A DNA stretch of 40,597 nt. Origin: Chromatiaceae bacterium (GTDB taxonomy: Bacteria > Pseudomonadota > Gammaproteobacteria > Chromatiales > Chromatiaceae). The notes below the pieces were generated by a model, which had not been told where the DNA came from, made no database searches, and saw only the letters and a list, made by a program, of their open reading frames with translations. Numbering within the stretch: position 1 is the stretch's first letter; each line of letters begins with the position of its first letter. Below are positions 15,984 to 24,486 of this stretch, piece by piece. The translations under genes and the position numbers were made by a program. The stretch covers positions 1 through 40,597 of the forward strand of contig JAHEJD010000018.1 of assembly GCA_024639005.1 (NCBI GenBank), read 5' to 3'.

Positions 15984-16694
15984 GTGGCAGGGCGGCGAAA
16001 GCGCGCATCGAATTGGCGGCGGGGCCTGCAGCGGTTGGTGCTCTGGCTGCTGCTGATCAGCGTCCTGCTGTCAGTCGGTCTGGTGGCGTTGTTTCGCTGG
16101 ATGGATCCGCCGCTCTCCGCGGTTATGCTGCAGCGGCTGGTCAGCGAGGGTAGTCCGCAGCGCCAGCACTGGGTCGACCTCGACGACATTCAACCGGCGC
16201 TGGCGCTGGCCGTCGTCGCCGCTGAAGATCAACGCTTTCCCAGCCACTGGGGTTTCGATACCGAGCAGATCCTGGTTGCGGTCGAGCAGCACCTGGATGG
16301 TGGTCGCCTGCGCGGGGCCAGTACCATCAGCCAGCAGGTCGCGCGTAATCTTTTTCTATGGCAGGGCCGCAGTGTGCTGCGTAAGGCGCTCGAAATCTGG
16401 TTCACCGGTCTGATCGAGGCAATGTGGCCGAAGCGACGCATTCTCGAGATGTATCTCAACTTTGCCGAGACGGATCGGCGGGGATTCGGTGTTGCGGTCG
16501 CGAGCGAGCGATACTTCGGTGTGTCTGCCGCCGAGCTGAGTCGTGATCAGTCGGCACTGATCGCCGCCGTGCTGCCTAATCCGGTGCGCTTTAGGGTCGA
16601 TGAGCCCTCGGACCATGTACGCCAGCGCCAGGCATGGATCCTGGACCAGATGCGTAACCTGGGCGGCCCCGCCTATCTGCGCGGTATATTGTAA
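15984..16694 (+). CDS. mtgA: Monofunctional peptidoglycan glycosyltransferase
   Basis: The product has 236 residues, with one N-terminal membrane anchor (about 18-36, 'LVLWLLLISVLLSVGLVALF') and a GT51 domain. 'AAEDQRFPSHWGFD' carries the catalytic glutamate, 'RGASTISQQVARNLFLWQGRS' is the second motif, and 'WPKRRILEMYLNFAE' the third. MtgA polymerises lipid II into glycan strands without a transpeptidase domain. The GTG at 15984 gives the usual MtgA length. The frame is open further upstream, overlapping the peptidase gene, but that stretch has no family match. Confidence 0.92.
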   Translation: MAGRRKRASNWRRGLQRLVLWLLLISVLLSVGLVALFRWMDPPLSAVMLQRLVSEGSPQRQHWVDLDDIQPALALAVVAAEDQRFPSHWGFDTEQILVAVEQHLDGGRLRGASTISQQVARNLFLWQGRSVLRKALEIWFTGLIEAMWPKRRILEMYLNFAETDRRGFGVAVASERYFGVSAAELSRDQSALIAAVLPNPVRFRVDEPSDHVRQRQAWILDQMRNLGGPAYLRGIL

Positions 16695-16715
16695 TTGCGC
16701 GAAAGCGCCCACGGT

Positions 16716-16748
16716 GGCAGGGACCGCGGCCTGTCCGCGGCCCCTGCC
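16716..16748 (+). terminator. GC-rich hairpin after mtgA
   Basis: GGCAGGG and CCCTGCC (7 pairs) enclose CCGCGG and CCGCGG (6 pairs) with a 5-base loop. It lies 21 bases past the mtgA stop and before the end of the convergent secreted orphan gene. No U-run follows, so it may be a weak or bidirectional terminator. Confidence 0.45.
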
Positions 16749-16770
16749 GAGCCCCATACGCTGCGGCGAA

Positions 16771-17184
16771 TCAGGAATTGTCGCCGTCAGCTGAAGAGGC
16801 GCCCGCCAGCTCCTGCTGTTGACGGTAGTCGCGGGCAACCGCATCCCAGTCGGTGTTCTCGGGATAGCGCTCGTGGTAGTCCTGGTAGGCGATACCCTCG
16901 GAGCTGTCGCGCAGGACCTCGTACAGGCTGATACGCGTCGGGCCGCTCTCGATGATCTCACCCTTGAAATCGTGGAATGCGATGCCGTCGACATTGGCAC
17001 TTTGAATCAGCGCCTCGTACGACGATACACGACCCGTCTTGGCCACCGGGGCGAAGCTCATGCCCCGGGTGTCCGAATAGAGGTCATACTCCTGGCTGCC
17101 GATACGCTCCTGGAACTCGAACGGCTGCGCAATGGCTGCGGTGGTGGAAACGGCAAGGATGCCTGCGATGATCGATTTTTTCAT
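16771..17184 (-). CDS. Small secreted protein of unknown family
   Basis: The 137-residue product starts at the ATG at 17184, where AGGAGAGAG gives a good ribosome-binding site. Residues 1-20 are a clear signal peptide (MKKSIIAGILAVSTTAAIAQ). The mature part is acidic and tyrosine-rich, without cysteines, with segments 'GSQEYDLYSDTRGMSF', 'VSSYEALIQSANVDGIAFHDF' and 'GIAYQDYHERYPENTDW'. The elements 'VDGIAFHDF' and 'EGIAYQDYH' look like a degenerate internal repeat. I do not recognise the family. It is flanked by a 382-base gap on its upstream side. Confidence 0.65.
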   Translation of the reverse strand: MKKSIIAGILAVSTTAAIAQPFEFQERIGSQEYDLYSDTRGMSFAPVAKTGRVSSYEALIQSANVDGIAFHDFKGEIIESGPTRISLYEVLRDSSEGIAYQDYHERYPENTDWDAVARDYRQQQELAGASSADGDNS

Positions 17185-17566
17185 GGTCTCTCTCCTGTTG
17201 AAGTTGTTCGATGGGATGGCCATCGTCTACAGGCAAAGAGACCCGGGCGGGTGAGTTTTTCTTTCGGGACGCGCAGTCTGATCGCGCAGGGCCGGCTCAG
17301 AAGGTCAGAGGCGGGCGGCGGGGTTCAGCGGACGGGGGATCTGTCGCACCAGCACGCAATGCCGCCGAATACGAATGGGCGGATTCGATCGCGCAATCCG
17401 TCGCTCAGACTTCTGTTGCGCAGACAGACGCAGACCCGGCTACCGAGCCTGAGCTTCAGCGTTCTTCCGATACTGCGCAACATTGCGTGTTCTCCGAGCA
17501 AGCCGACCGACGGGTACTTTAACAAAAAATCATTTACTAATATAGGCCTTTCCTGGGGAGGACAGG
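17185..17566. other. Intergenic region, no gene seen
   Basis: Upstream of the secreted orphan and downstream of the GGDEF gene (both minus strand). Open frames exist on both strands but their translations are low in complexity and match nothing I know. The last 50 bases are AT-rich (17518-17546), unlike the rest. No riboswitch or RNA gene was recognised. Confidence 0.4.
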
Positions 17567-18688
17567 CTACTCGGCGTCTGCACACACCACGCAGTTGCGC
17601 CCGGCCATCTTGGCCCCATAGGCGGCCGCATCGGCGGCCTGTAGCAGGGCCTCACCGGCCTCTCGCGGATCACGCCGGTCATCCGCCGGCAGCGACGCCA
17701 CACCGACGGAGACGGTGACCGTCACGACCTCGCCGCCGGCCAGAACCAGCGGTGAGGCGGCGATTCCCGCGCCGATCTCTTGTGCCAGATTGTGGGCGCT
17801 GCGAAGATCGGTCTGCGGCAGAAGCACGGCGAATTCCTCACCGCCATAGCGCGTCGCCAGATCGCTGGTCCGCAGGCGCGAACGCAGTCGCTGGGCCAAT
17901 ACGGTCAGCACCTGGTCGCCCACCGCGTGACCGTAGCGGTCGTTGATCCCTTTGAAATGATCTGCATCGACGAACAGACACGACAGCCGCTGACCGTAGC
18001 GCTGCGCCCGGGTGACCTCCTGCTCCAGGCGGTGCCGCAGATGACGCCGGTTGTACAGGCCCGTCAGGCTGTCGGTCAGTCCGGCGAGGCGCAGGCGCTC
18101 CCGATTGACCGCATTCTCCAGGCATACCGCGGCGACGCTGGCGAGGTGGGCCAGGAAATCTGTGGCCTGATCGGGAGGAAAACGCTGCGCATCGCGGCTA
18201 CCGAGACACAGGAAGCCGGTAAGACCGCCTGCCTGACGCAGCGGCAGCAGGGCGACGCTGCCGCCGAGGCGACGGCCAAACAGCGGGCGATGCGATTCAT
18301 CGATCCAGGGCCCGAGCCAGGGGGCGTGCAGGTCGTGAAAGCGCGCCAGCGTGGCGTGGACGTCCGTGCACAGCTCGAGATTGCGAATCAGCCTGGCGTC
18401 TGCGTCCGGGCTGTCGACCAGCAGGTCGTGGATCACGTGGAAGGGATCGAGTAGCAGCAGCCGGACGCCGTCCAGCGCAAACGAGGTGCGCATCCCGTCG
18501 GTCAGCCGCTGCAGCAGGGTGACCAGATCGCCGGCGCTGAGCAGGCTGATTTCGCGCTCTTGAAAACGCGCCAGCACCTGATGATTGTGCGAGGCGTCCT
18601 GACCCAGCGTCTGCAACAGGCCGCGCAGCATGATGTTCTCCTGCCGCAGGTCCTGTTCGCTGAGATCGACTGGGGGCTGGCGTTTCAT
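17567..18688 (-). CDS. Diguanylate cyclase with DUF484/GAF-like sensor domain
   Basis: The product has 373 residues. A short helix and a DUF484-type region (about 10-205: 'FQEREISLLSAGDLVTLLQRL', 'SVALLPLRQAGGLTGFLCLGS') precede a GGDEF domain beginning 'DSLTGLYNRRHLRHRLEQE'. The active-site motif is GGEEF (282-286), a functional variant. The inhibitory I-site RxxD is present (RTSD, 273-276) at the standard 5-residue spacing. It should make c-di-GMP from GTP in the cytoplasm with product feedback. No membrane segment is visible, so the signal is probably intracellular. The ATG at 18688 precedes 'MKRQPPVDLSEQDL'; the frame is open upstream to 18802 without a family match. Confidence 0.88.
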   Translation of the reverse strand: MKRQPPVDLSEQDLRQENIMLRGLLQTLGQDASHNHQVLARFQEREISLLSAGDLVTLLQRLTDGMRTSFALDGVRLLLLDPFHVIHDLLVDSPDADARLIRNLELCTDVHATLARFHDLHAPWLGPWIDESHRPLFGRRLGGSVALLPLRQAGGLTGFLCLGSRDAQRFPPDQATDFLAHLASVAAVCLENAVNRERLRLAGLTDSLTGLYNRRHLRHRLEQEVTRAQRYGQRLSCLFVDADHFKGINDRYGHAVGDQVLTVLAQRLRSRLRTSDLATRYGGEEFAVLLPQTDLRSAHNLAQEIGAGIAASPLVLAGGEVVTVTVSVGVASLPADDRRDPREAGEALLQAADAAAYGAKMAGRNCVVCADAE

Positions 18689-18871
18689 TTGGACATCTAT
18701 CGGCAGGCGCCGTCGATGCTTTAGATTCCCTTTGCGATGGTTCAACCTGCGAATCTCACCGATTTCCTGCTGCCGGGGGCTACACGCGCAGTGCGGCTTC
18801 ATGAGCGCCCACCCCGGATCCTGATCGGGTTATATTAGCGCCCGTCAGGTCGCGTGATCCAGGGAGGGAAT

Positions 18872-19312
18872 ATGCGAGTACGCTATGTCTTGGGGGCGAT
18901 GGCCCTGTTACTGGTGGGCCTATCGGCCCGGGCAGAGATCTATCGTTGCGACGGTGCCTTCGGAGAGCCGTCCTACAGTCACCGGCCTTGCCGAGAGGGG
19001 TCGAGCCAGGCAGTCCCGCTGGGCCCGACGCGCGACGCCGAGGGCGCTGGGTTGCGGGCCAGTGAGCGCGCCTGGTTGCGTGAACGCGAGCAACAGCGCG
19101 CAGCGCAAAAGAAACGCCCCAAGCGATCGGTGAAGACCCAATCCGAGACGCGCCAGGCAGAGATCCGGCAGGCCTATCGCTGTCGCACCAAACGACGCGC
19201 ATTGGACGCGGTCAAACGGGAGCTGCGACGCGGTTACAAGCCCGCCAAGGGCGAGAGGCTGCGCGCGCGCCGGCGCGCCCATGCCGACTACATCGCTACG
19301 TTTTGTTCCTGA
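18872..19312 (+). CDS. DUF4124-like secreted basic protein
   Basis: The product has 146 residues, a signal peptide (1-21) and then 'AEIYRCDGAFGEPSYSHRPC', the pattern of the short DUF4124 domain ('YRC....G...YS..PC') in small periplasmic proteins of gammaproteobacteria. The remainder is extremely Arg/Lys-rich and probably helical (about 65-135), ending in Cys-Ser. Function unknown. AGGGAGGG precedes the ATG. Its last 25 bases overlap the end of the convergent tandem-thioredoxin gene. Confidence 0.7.
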   Translation: MRVRYVLGAMALLLVGLSARAEIYRCDGAFGEPSYSHRPCREGSSQAVPLGPTRDAEGAGLRASERAWLREREQQRAAQKKRPKRSVKTQSETRQAEIRQAYRCRTKRRALDAVKRELRRGYKPAKGERLRARRRAHADYIATFCS

Positions 19313-20385
19313 TCCATCTGTGCTGGCTGATCCAGCGAACGCCGCATGCGCGAACTCCAGCGCAGAAAATTGGGTTCCGTCAAGTAGCCGCGGCTGACCA
19401 CGTAGTTGAGGACATTGCGCAGCCGAAAGAGACGCACGACAGAGTCGACGCGGATGATCTCGTTGCCGTTCTCGTCGAAGAACAGGATGGATGGCGCATA
19501 GAAGATCCCGAGCTCTTCGGCCCACTCGCGCGCCGTCGATTGTCTGCCATCAGGCTTGATCACGGGGATATCCGACCACATGTCGAGTTGAACGCTGTCG
19601 AAGCGGTTGAGCAACTGGCGGACGGTCTGACGCTGCAGCGGCTGCGTGTGCAGAATGTCGCAGGCGTGACAGTCCCCCTGCTCGAAAAAGACCACCAGGG
19701 GCAGCTCGGCGGGAAAGTGCGAGCGGTCGAGATTATGGGGTGGCGGCGAGAAAAACGGCTCTTCCACCAGATCGCCCGGCTCAAACCGCAGCGTCTGATC
19801 ACCGCGCGCCATGTACACGGGGAATCGCTCACGCAGGTAGTGCCCGTCAGCGACATACTCGAGCGCGGCCCGGAACTGATAAGGCGGATAGTAACCGCGC
19901 AGACGCAGCGCAATCCGCCCGTCGGCGTCGTAGAAGATCAACGATGGCGTGAAATCGGTGCCCAGCTTCTGCGCGTATTGCCGCTGACCCAATGACTCCC
20001 CGGATGGCAAGGTCACTTCCTCCGGGCTCCAGATGTCTATCGGGATGACGTCGAAATGCTGTCGTGTGTAGGTGACGACATCCGGGGTCTTGAAATTGAC
20101 GTCGATCAACATCTTGCAGTAGGCGCAGCGCTTTTGTCCAAAGTAGACGATGATGCCGCGTTTGCCGTCGGCCACCGCCTCTTCGAGGTCTTGGTCGAGG
20201 TCGAGGAAGCCCTGCTTGAACCACGCCGGATACTGCAGTAGGTCGTCCAGCGGGGTGTCGTCAAACTGCAACGGGTCGATGTCGTCGACGGCCGCGCCGA
20301 CCACACCGTTGGCGGCCAGCGCGGCCAGCATCAACGCAAGATAGCGGATCGGTCTGCGTAGCCTGTCGCGCAAATGTGGCCTCAA
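19288..20385 (-). CDS. Periplasmic protein with two thioredoxin domains (SoxW-like)
   Basis: The 365-residue product has a signal segment (about 13-31) and two thioredoxin-fold halves. The first has 'GIIVYFGQKRCAYCKML' with CxxC at 87-90 and the cis-proline loop 'DFTPSLIFYDADG'. The second has 'PLVVFFEQGDCHACDIL' with CxxC at 239-242 and 'YAPSILFFDENG'. This resembles SoxW/thioredoxin_2-type proteins that keep periplasmic sulfur-oxidation or cytochrome thiols reduced, but duplicated. Its closeness to soxB makes a role in sulfur metabolism plausible, not shown. Its start overlaps the stop of cysQ by 4 bases, so it is cotranscribed with that gene. Confidence 0.82.
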   Translation of the reverse strand: MRPHLRDRLRRPIRYLALMLAALAANGVVGAAVDDIDPLQFDDTPLDDLLQYPAWFKQGFLDLDQDLEEAVADGKRGIIVYFGQKRCAYCKMLIDVNFKTPDVVTYTRQHFDVIPIDIWSPEEVTLPSGESLGQRQYAQKLGTDFTPSLIFYDADGRIALRLRGYYPPYQFRAALEYVADGHYLRERFPVYMARGDQTLRFEPGDLVEEPFFSPPPHNLDRSHFPAELPLVVFFEQGDCHACDILHTQPLQRQTVRQLLNRFDSVQLDMWSDIPVIKPDGRQSTAREWAEELGIFYAPSILFFDENGNEIIRVDSVVRLFRLRNVLNYVVSRGYLTEPNFLRWSSRMRRSLDQPAQMDQEQNVAM

Positions 20386-21167
20386 AGATATCTCCCCCAG
20401 TCTTCGCCGCGATCACCGAACACCAGAAAGTGCGGATTCAACAGCGACTCTTTGGTGTTATAGCGCAATGGCCTGAGATCTGTATCGGTCACTGCGCCAC
20501 CGGCCGCCTCGACCACCGCCTGTGCGGCTGCGGTGTCCCACTCGGAAGTGGGCCCGAGTCGGGGATAGATATCGGCGGCTCCCTCGGCGACCAGGCAGAG
20601 CTTCAGCGAACTCCCCATGCTGACGATCTCGTGGTCGCCGAGGCGATCCAGGAAGCGTTTCAGGCTGTCGCCGGCATGCGATCGGCTGCCTGCGACGCGC
20701 ACGCTCGGCTGGCGTTTGGCCTGCACAACGATCGCCATGGCCTCTCCATCGGCCGCGACTTTCCAGGCGCCCTCGCCGTGCTTGCCGATATAGCTGACAC
20801 CGCTGACCGGCACATGCACCACGCCGAGCACCGGACGGCCGCCCTGGATACGGGCGATGTTCACCGTGAATTCACCGTTGCGCTTGACGAACTCGCGCGT
20901 GCCGTCCAGCGGGTCGATCAGCCAGTAGTCCTGCCACTGACGACGGGTGGCGTAGGGGATGCCGGCACCCTCCTCGGACAATATCGGGATCTCGGCGTCC
21001 AGTTCGCCGAGGCGCTGTGCGATCACGCGATGTGAGGCAAGGTCGGCCTCCGTCAGCGGCGATTTATCGTCTTTGTCTGTCACCGAAAAATCCTGGTGAT
21101 AGACTTCCAGGATGGCATCGCCCGCCTCGCGGGCGATGTCGAGCAACTGCTGCGCCTGTTGGTTCAT
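20382..21167 (-). CDS. cysQ: 3'(2'),5'-bisphosphate nucleotidase CysQ
   Basis: The product has 261 residues of the inositol-monophosphatase superfamily. 'DDKSPLTEADLASHRVI' and 'IPILSEEGAGIPY' precede the metal-binding motif DPLDGTREF, with 'GEFTVNIA' after it. 'SEWDTAAAQAVVEAAGGAVTD' is the second metal site. CysQ hydrolyses 3'-phosphoadenosine 5'-phosphate (PAP), a by-product of sulfate assimilation that inhibits other enzymes. The ATG at 21167 gives the family N-terminus 'QQLLDIAREAGDAILEVY'. The downstream thioredoxin gene overlaps its end. Confidence 0.93.
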   Translation of the reverse strand: MNQQAQQLLDIAREAGDAILEVYHQDFSVTDKDDKSPLTEADLASHRVIAQRLGELDAEIPILSEEGAGIPYATRRQWQDYWLIDPLDGTREFVKRNGEFTVNIARIQGGRPVLGVVHVPVSGVSYIGKHGEGAWKVAADGEAMAIVVQAKRQPSVRVAGSRSHAGDSLKRFLDRLGDHEIVSMGSSLKLCLVAEGAADIYPRLGPTSEWDTAAAQAVVEAAGGAVTDTDLRPLRYNTKESLLNPHFLVFGDRGEDWGRYL

Positions 21168-21263
21168 CGCAACCCCCCTGTTGCAAGGATCGCGGCGGCG
21201 ACCCGGTCGGATGCAGACCAACCATGATACAAAAACCTCGCGGACTTGGGGTGAGGAAGCGGC

Positions 21264-21935
21264 GTGTTTGACTGGCGACAAATCGATACCGTCCTGTTGG
21301 ACATGGACGGCACGCTGCTGGATCTGCACTTCGACAACCATTTTTGGCTGGAGCACGTGCCGCGGCGCTTCGCCGAGACCCATGGTCTGCCGGAAAGCGA
21401 GGCGCGGGCGACCCTGCTGGCCCGCTACCAGGATATCCAGGGGACGCTGAATTGGTATTGTGTCGATCACTGGTCGCGTGAACTTGAACTGGATATCGTG
21501 CTGTTGAAGGAAGAGGTCGATCACCTGATTCGTGTGCATCCGCACGTCACCGAGTTCTTAGACCTCTTGCGGCATGCGGGCAAGCGACGTGTGCTGGTGA
21601 CGAATGCACATCAGAAATCCCTCGAGCTCAAGATGCGGCGCACCCGCTTGCGTGACCGTCTGGACCATGTTGTCTGCGCTCATGACCTCGGCGTGCCCAA
21701 AGAGGATCAGGCGTTCTGGCATCGCCTGCAACAGGAACAACCCTTCGACCCGCGTCGCACCCTGTTCGTCGATGACAGTCTCGCGGTGTTGCGCTCCGCG
21801 CAGCGCTATGGCATCGGAAACCTGCTGGCAATCCGATTGCCCGATAGACATCAGGCGGCACGCGAGGTCGACGAGTTTGCCGCGGTAAAAGACTTTGCGG
21901 CCCTGATGCCAGGGCTCGCGGATTCGCTGGGATAG
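21264..21935 (+). CDS. yrfG: GMP/IMP nucleotidase, HAD superfamily
   Basis: The product has 223 residues with all HAD motifs: DMDGTLLDLHFDN (nucleophile Asp13, acid Asp15), 'RVLVTNAHQKSLELKM' (motif II) and 'RTLFVDDSLAVLRSA' (motif IV). 'HFDNHFWLEHVPRRFAETHGL' and 'LNWYCVDHWS' are specific to YrfG, which dephosphorylates GMP and IMP. The GTG start follows GAGGAAG. It is divergent from cysQ, another nucleotide phosphatase. Confidence 0.9.
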   Translation: MFDWRQIDTVLLDMDGTLLDLHFDNHFWLEHVPRRFAETHGLPESEARATLLARYQDIQGTLNWYCVDHWSRELELDIVLLKEEVDHLIRVHPHVTEFLDLLRHAGKRRVLVTNAHQKSLELKMRRTRLRDRLDHVVCAHDLGVPKEDQAFWHRLQQEQPFDPRRTLFVDDSLAVLRSAQRYGIGNLLAIRLPDRHQAAREVDEFAAVKDFAALMPGLADSLG

Positions 21936-22010
21936 CCCATTTGGCGCAAGCCGTAACGCACCGGATGCTGGCTGGTTTGGTGCGATACCCTCGACGATGC
22001 AGCATCCAGG

Positions 22011-24047
22011 CTAAACGCTGGCGCTCGGTTTGCCGACCAGATAGCCCTGGATGTAGTCGCAGTCGTCGCCGCGCAAAAAGTCACGCTGCGCCTCGGTCTC
22101 GACGCCCTCGGCAACCACCTTCATCCCGAGCGCATGGGCGAGCCGAATGATGGCCTGAATCAGCTTTTCATCGTTGGGCACTCTGCCGATGCCGGCAACG
22201 AATGATTGATCGATCTTGATGTAGTCGAAGGGAAAACGCCGCAGATGACTCAACGACGCCTGCCCGGTGCCGAAGTCGTCGAGGGCGATACGCACGCCGC
22301 GACGCTTGAGTTCGTGTAAGACACGTGCGGCGACCCGAAGATCGGTCTCCAGCGTGTCCTCGGTGATCTCCAGGATCAATCGCTCGGGAATCAGGCGCTG
22401 CTGATCGAGGCGCTCCAAAAGACGTTGCGCAAAGTCCTCGTCGTGCAGCAGGCGGGCGCTCAGGTTGATCGAAAGTACGGCCTCTGGTGTGGGACGACTT
22501 GTCTGTATCTGGTCCAGTGCCCAGTCGCTGATGGCAGTGCACAGACCGGCATCGGCCAGGGCATTCATGAACGACGCGGGACGCAGCATGCCCTGTTCGG
22601 CATGCGGCCAGCGGAGCAGGGACTCGTAGCAATGGACATGGCCGTCGCCGAGCGCCACCACCGGCTGAAAATGCAGCGCCAGATTGTGCTGGCCGACGGC
22701 ATCACGCAGTTCGTTCTCCAGCGCGTGTTGCGCCGCAGCGGCCTTGCTGAGATCTTCGCTGACGAAGCGCAGACCCGATCCCTCATCGCGCTTTGCGGCA
22801 TACATGGCCGTATCCGCCAGCTGGATCAGCCGGTCCGGGTCGTTGCCGTCGTCAGGTGCCACGGCGATTCCGATCGACGCCCCGCTATGAAATATGCGTC
22901 CGTCGTGCTCGAAGGGGCGCTGAATGGCGCTGAGTGCCTTTTTTGCCAGCCGCGACATTTCATCGCGCTCGTGAAGGTTTTCGAGCAACACCGCGAATTC
23001 GTCGCCACCGAAACGCGCGATCAGGTCGTCCTGACGGAACACCTTGCGCAGACGACGGCTGATCTCGATCAACACCTGGTCACCGGCAGCATGTCCGTAG
23101 CTGTCGTTGACCTGCTTGAAGCGGTCGAGGTCCAGGAACAGCAATCCGATCAGCATGTCCCGTTGCTGCGCCGCTGCAATGCCCTCGGCCAGGTGGCGGC
23201 GAAACAGTGTCCGATTTGGCAGGCCGGTCAGGCTGTCATGATGGGAAAGATGGTCGAGCGCCTGTTCGCGGTCACGCAGTCGGGACTGCAGGTCGCGAAA
23301 GGCGCTGAACAAGTCGCGTGTCTCACGCAGCGCAGGCTGCTCGTTGTTGTGCGCCCCCGGCATATTGGACAGCGCGAGCAGCGGGCGCACAATCAGCCGG
23401 TCGAGGCTGAGATAGGCCACGATCCCGAGCAGAATCATCAGCACAACGGCGCCGAAAAGAAAGGCGGCGAGGACCCTGTTGACGTCGCTGATGGCCTCGC
23501 CTGGCGGCCGTCTATCCAGCGCGGCGTGCAAGTCAACGAGGCGCTGTTGCAAGTCTTTCAGCAGCGGTGCGACAGCGTCGCTGAGACAGCGGGCAGGGTC
23601 TATGCAAACCTCGTGTGATTCGCCCGCCGCGGCAACCAGTTTTCCGGCGGTGCTGCGCAACGCCGCAGTAGTCCGAACGATAGCCTGGCTGCCCGGCGCC
23701 CCGTCATCCTCTGCGAGTTGTGTGACTTTGCCGCTGAGCTGCGTCAAGGCTTTGCCGAGGCGCTGTCTCGCCGTGTCGTTCGGTGACAGCACATAGTCGT
23801 GCAGTTGCTGTTGCGACGCATGTAGCTGTGTGAGTGTATCGTGATAGAGGCGGCCAGCTTGTGCGTGCTGCGCTGCGGCTTGTGCAATACCTGCGTTGAG
23901 CGAAACGACATGGCGGTAGGCCATCAGCGCGCTGATGGTGAACAGGACGGCCAGCGCAATGCCTATCTGAGCGACGCGGATGCGATAGCTGGGCGGCTTT
24001 GCGGCGCCGTTGTCGGATAGAGATGTCGGCTTGTGCATGGCTGCCAT
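22011..24047 (-). CDS. GGDEF-EAL c-di-GMP enzyme with periplasmic sensor region
   Basis: The product has 678 residues. Two membrane segments (about 25-43 and 197-216) flank a 150-residue helical periplasmic domain with two cysteines (148, 154). GGDEF is intact (347-351) with an I-site (RQDD, 338-341). The EAL domain spans about 430-675. Its signature is 'ESLLRW' rather than EALLRW, but the catalytic set looks complete: Glu of ESL, 'INLSARLL', 'EITEDT', 'DDFGTG', 'IKIDQSF', 'EGVET' and 'IQGYLVGKP'. It may therefore both make and degrade c-di-GMP, with either activity dominating. Start at ATG 24047, or 24038. Confidence 0.92.
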   Translation of the reverse strand: MAAMHKPTSLSDNGAAKPPSYRIRVAQIGIALAVLFTISALMAYRHVVSLNAGIAQAAAQHAQAGRLYHDTLTQLHASQQQLHDYVLSPNDTARQRLGKALTQLSGKVTQLAEDDGAPGSQAIVRTTAALRSTAGKLVAAAGESHEVCIDPARCLSDAVAPLLKDLQQRLVDLHAALDRRPPGEAISDVNRVLAAFLFGAVVLMILLGIVAYLSLDRLIVRPLLALSNMPGAHNNEQPALRETRDLFSAFRDLQSRLRDREQALDHLSHHDSLTGLPNRTLFRRHLAEGIAAAQQRDMLIGLLFLDLDRFKQVNDSYGHAAGDQVLIEISRRLRKVFRQDDLIARFGGDEFAVLLENLHERDEMSRLAKKALSAIQRPFEHDGRIFHSGASIGIAVAPDDGNDPDRLIQLADTAMYAAKRDEGSGLRFVSEDLSKAAAAQHALENELRDAVGQHNLALHFQPVVALGDGHVHCYESLLRWPHAEQGMLRPASFMNALADAGLCTAISDWALDQIQTSRPTPEAVLSINLSARLLHDEDFAQRLLERLDQQRLIPERLILEITEDTLETDLRVAARVLHELKRRGVRIALDDFGTGQASLSHLRRFPFDYIKIDQSFVAGIGRVPNDEKLIQAIIRLAHALGMKVVAEGVETEAQRDFLRGDDCDYIQGYLVGKPSASV

Positions 24048-24105
24048 GGCGGTGCATCAGCACGTCTTGCCGAGACCCCGGACGACCCACGACATGCGGA
24101 AATAA

Positions 24106-24486
24106 TCAGCCGTCCCAGCGCTTGAAGCGCCGTCGACAGTAGGCGAGCAGCTCGTCATAGCGTCGAAAATGATGGGTGAAGTGGGTCTCGGCCGGTTCGT
24201 CGAACTCGCACCAATCGTTACTGTAGTCGCGGCAGACCTGCGGCCGCGTTGCGTAGATGTCGCAGGCGCCATTCGGCTGCAGGTGCTCGCAGTGTCCGCG
24301 GATGAGCAGATACCAGCCGTCATTGTCGCGGTAGACCTCGACGTTCTGATGCGATATCTGCCACAGCACGTGGTCGAAATCGGCCTTCGACCGGAGTGTC
24401 CCCAAGGCCTCGGTGGTGTAGGTACAACAGGTGGATCCCAGACAGCGGCTGCATTTGTTGTCGACCGGGATTGCCGATTCGCTCAT
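24106..24486 (-). CDS. YkgJ-family cysteine cluster protein
   Basis: The product has 126 residues and eight cysteines: 'CSRCLGSTCCTY' near the start, 'GHCEHLQPNGACDIYATRPQVCRDY' in the middle and 'CEF' near the end. This is the YkgJ (CxxCxxxxCC) family, thought to bind zinc or an iron-sulfur cluster; its role is unknown. The ATG shares bases with the TGA of rhlB (ATGA), so translation is likely coupled to that helicase gene. Confidence 0.85.
   Translation of the reverse strand: MSESAIPVDNKCSRCLGSTCCTYTTEALGTLRSKADFDHVLWQISHQNVEVYRDNDGWYLLIRGHCEHLQPNGACDIYATRPQVCRDYSNDWCEFDEPAETHFTHHFRRYDELLAYCRRRFKRWDG

Noticed and set aside
17211-17522. Plus-strand open frame in the gap after the secreted orphan
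   Set aside because: Ribosome-binding site is poor, composition is irregular and nothing is recognisable.
21963-22007. GGATGCTG and CAGCATCC inverted repeat between yrfG and the GGDEF-EAL gene as a terminator
   Set aside because: The 29-base loop is long and no U-run follows; support is too weak to list.
22425-23618. Plus-strand open frame of 397 codons opposite the GGDEF-EAL gene
   Set aside because: Antisense to a complete two-domain enzyme, with no recognisable motifs.
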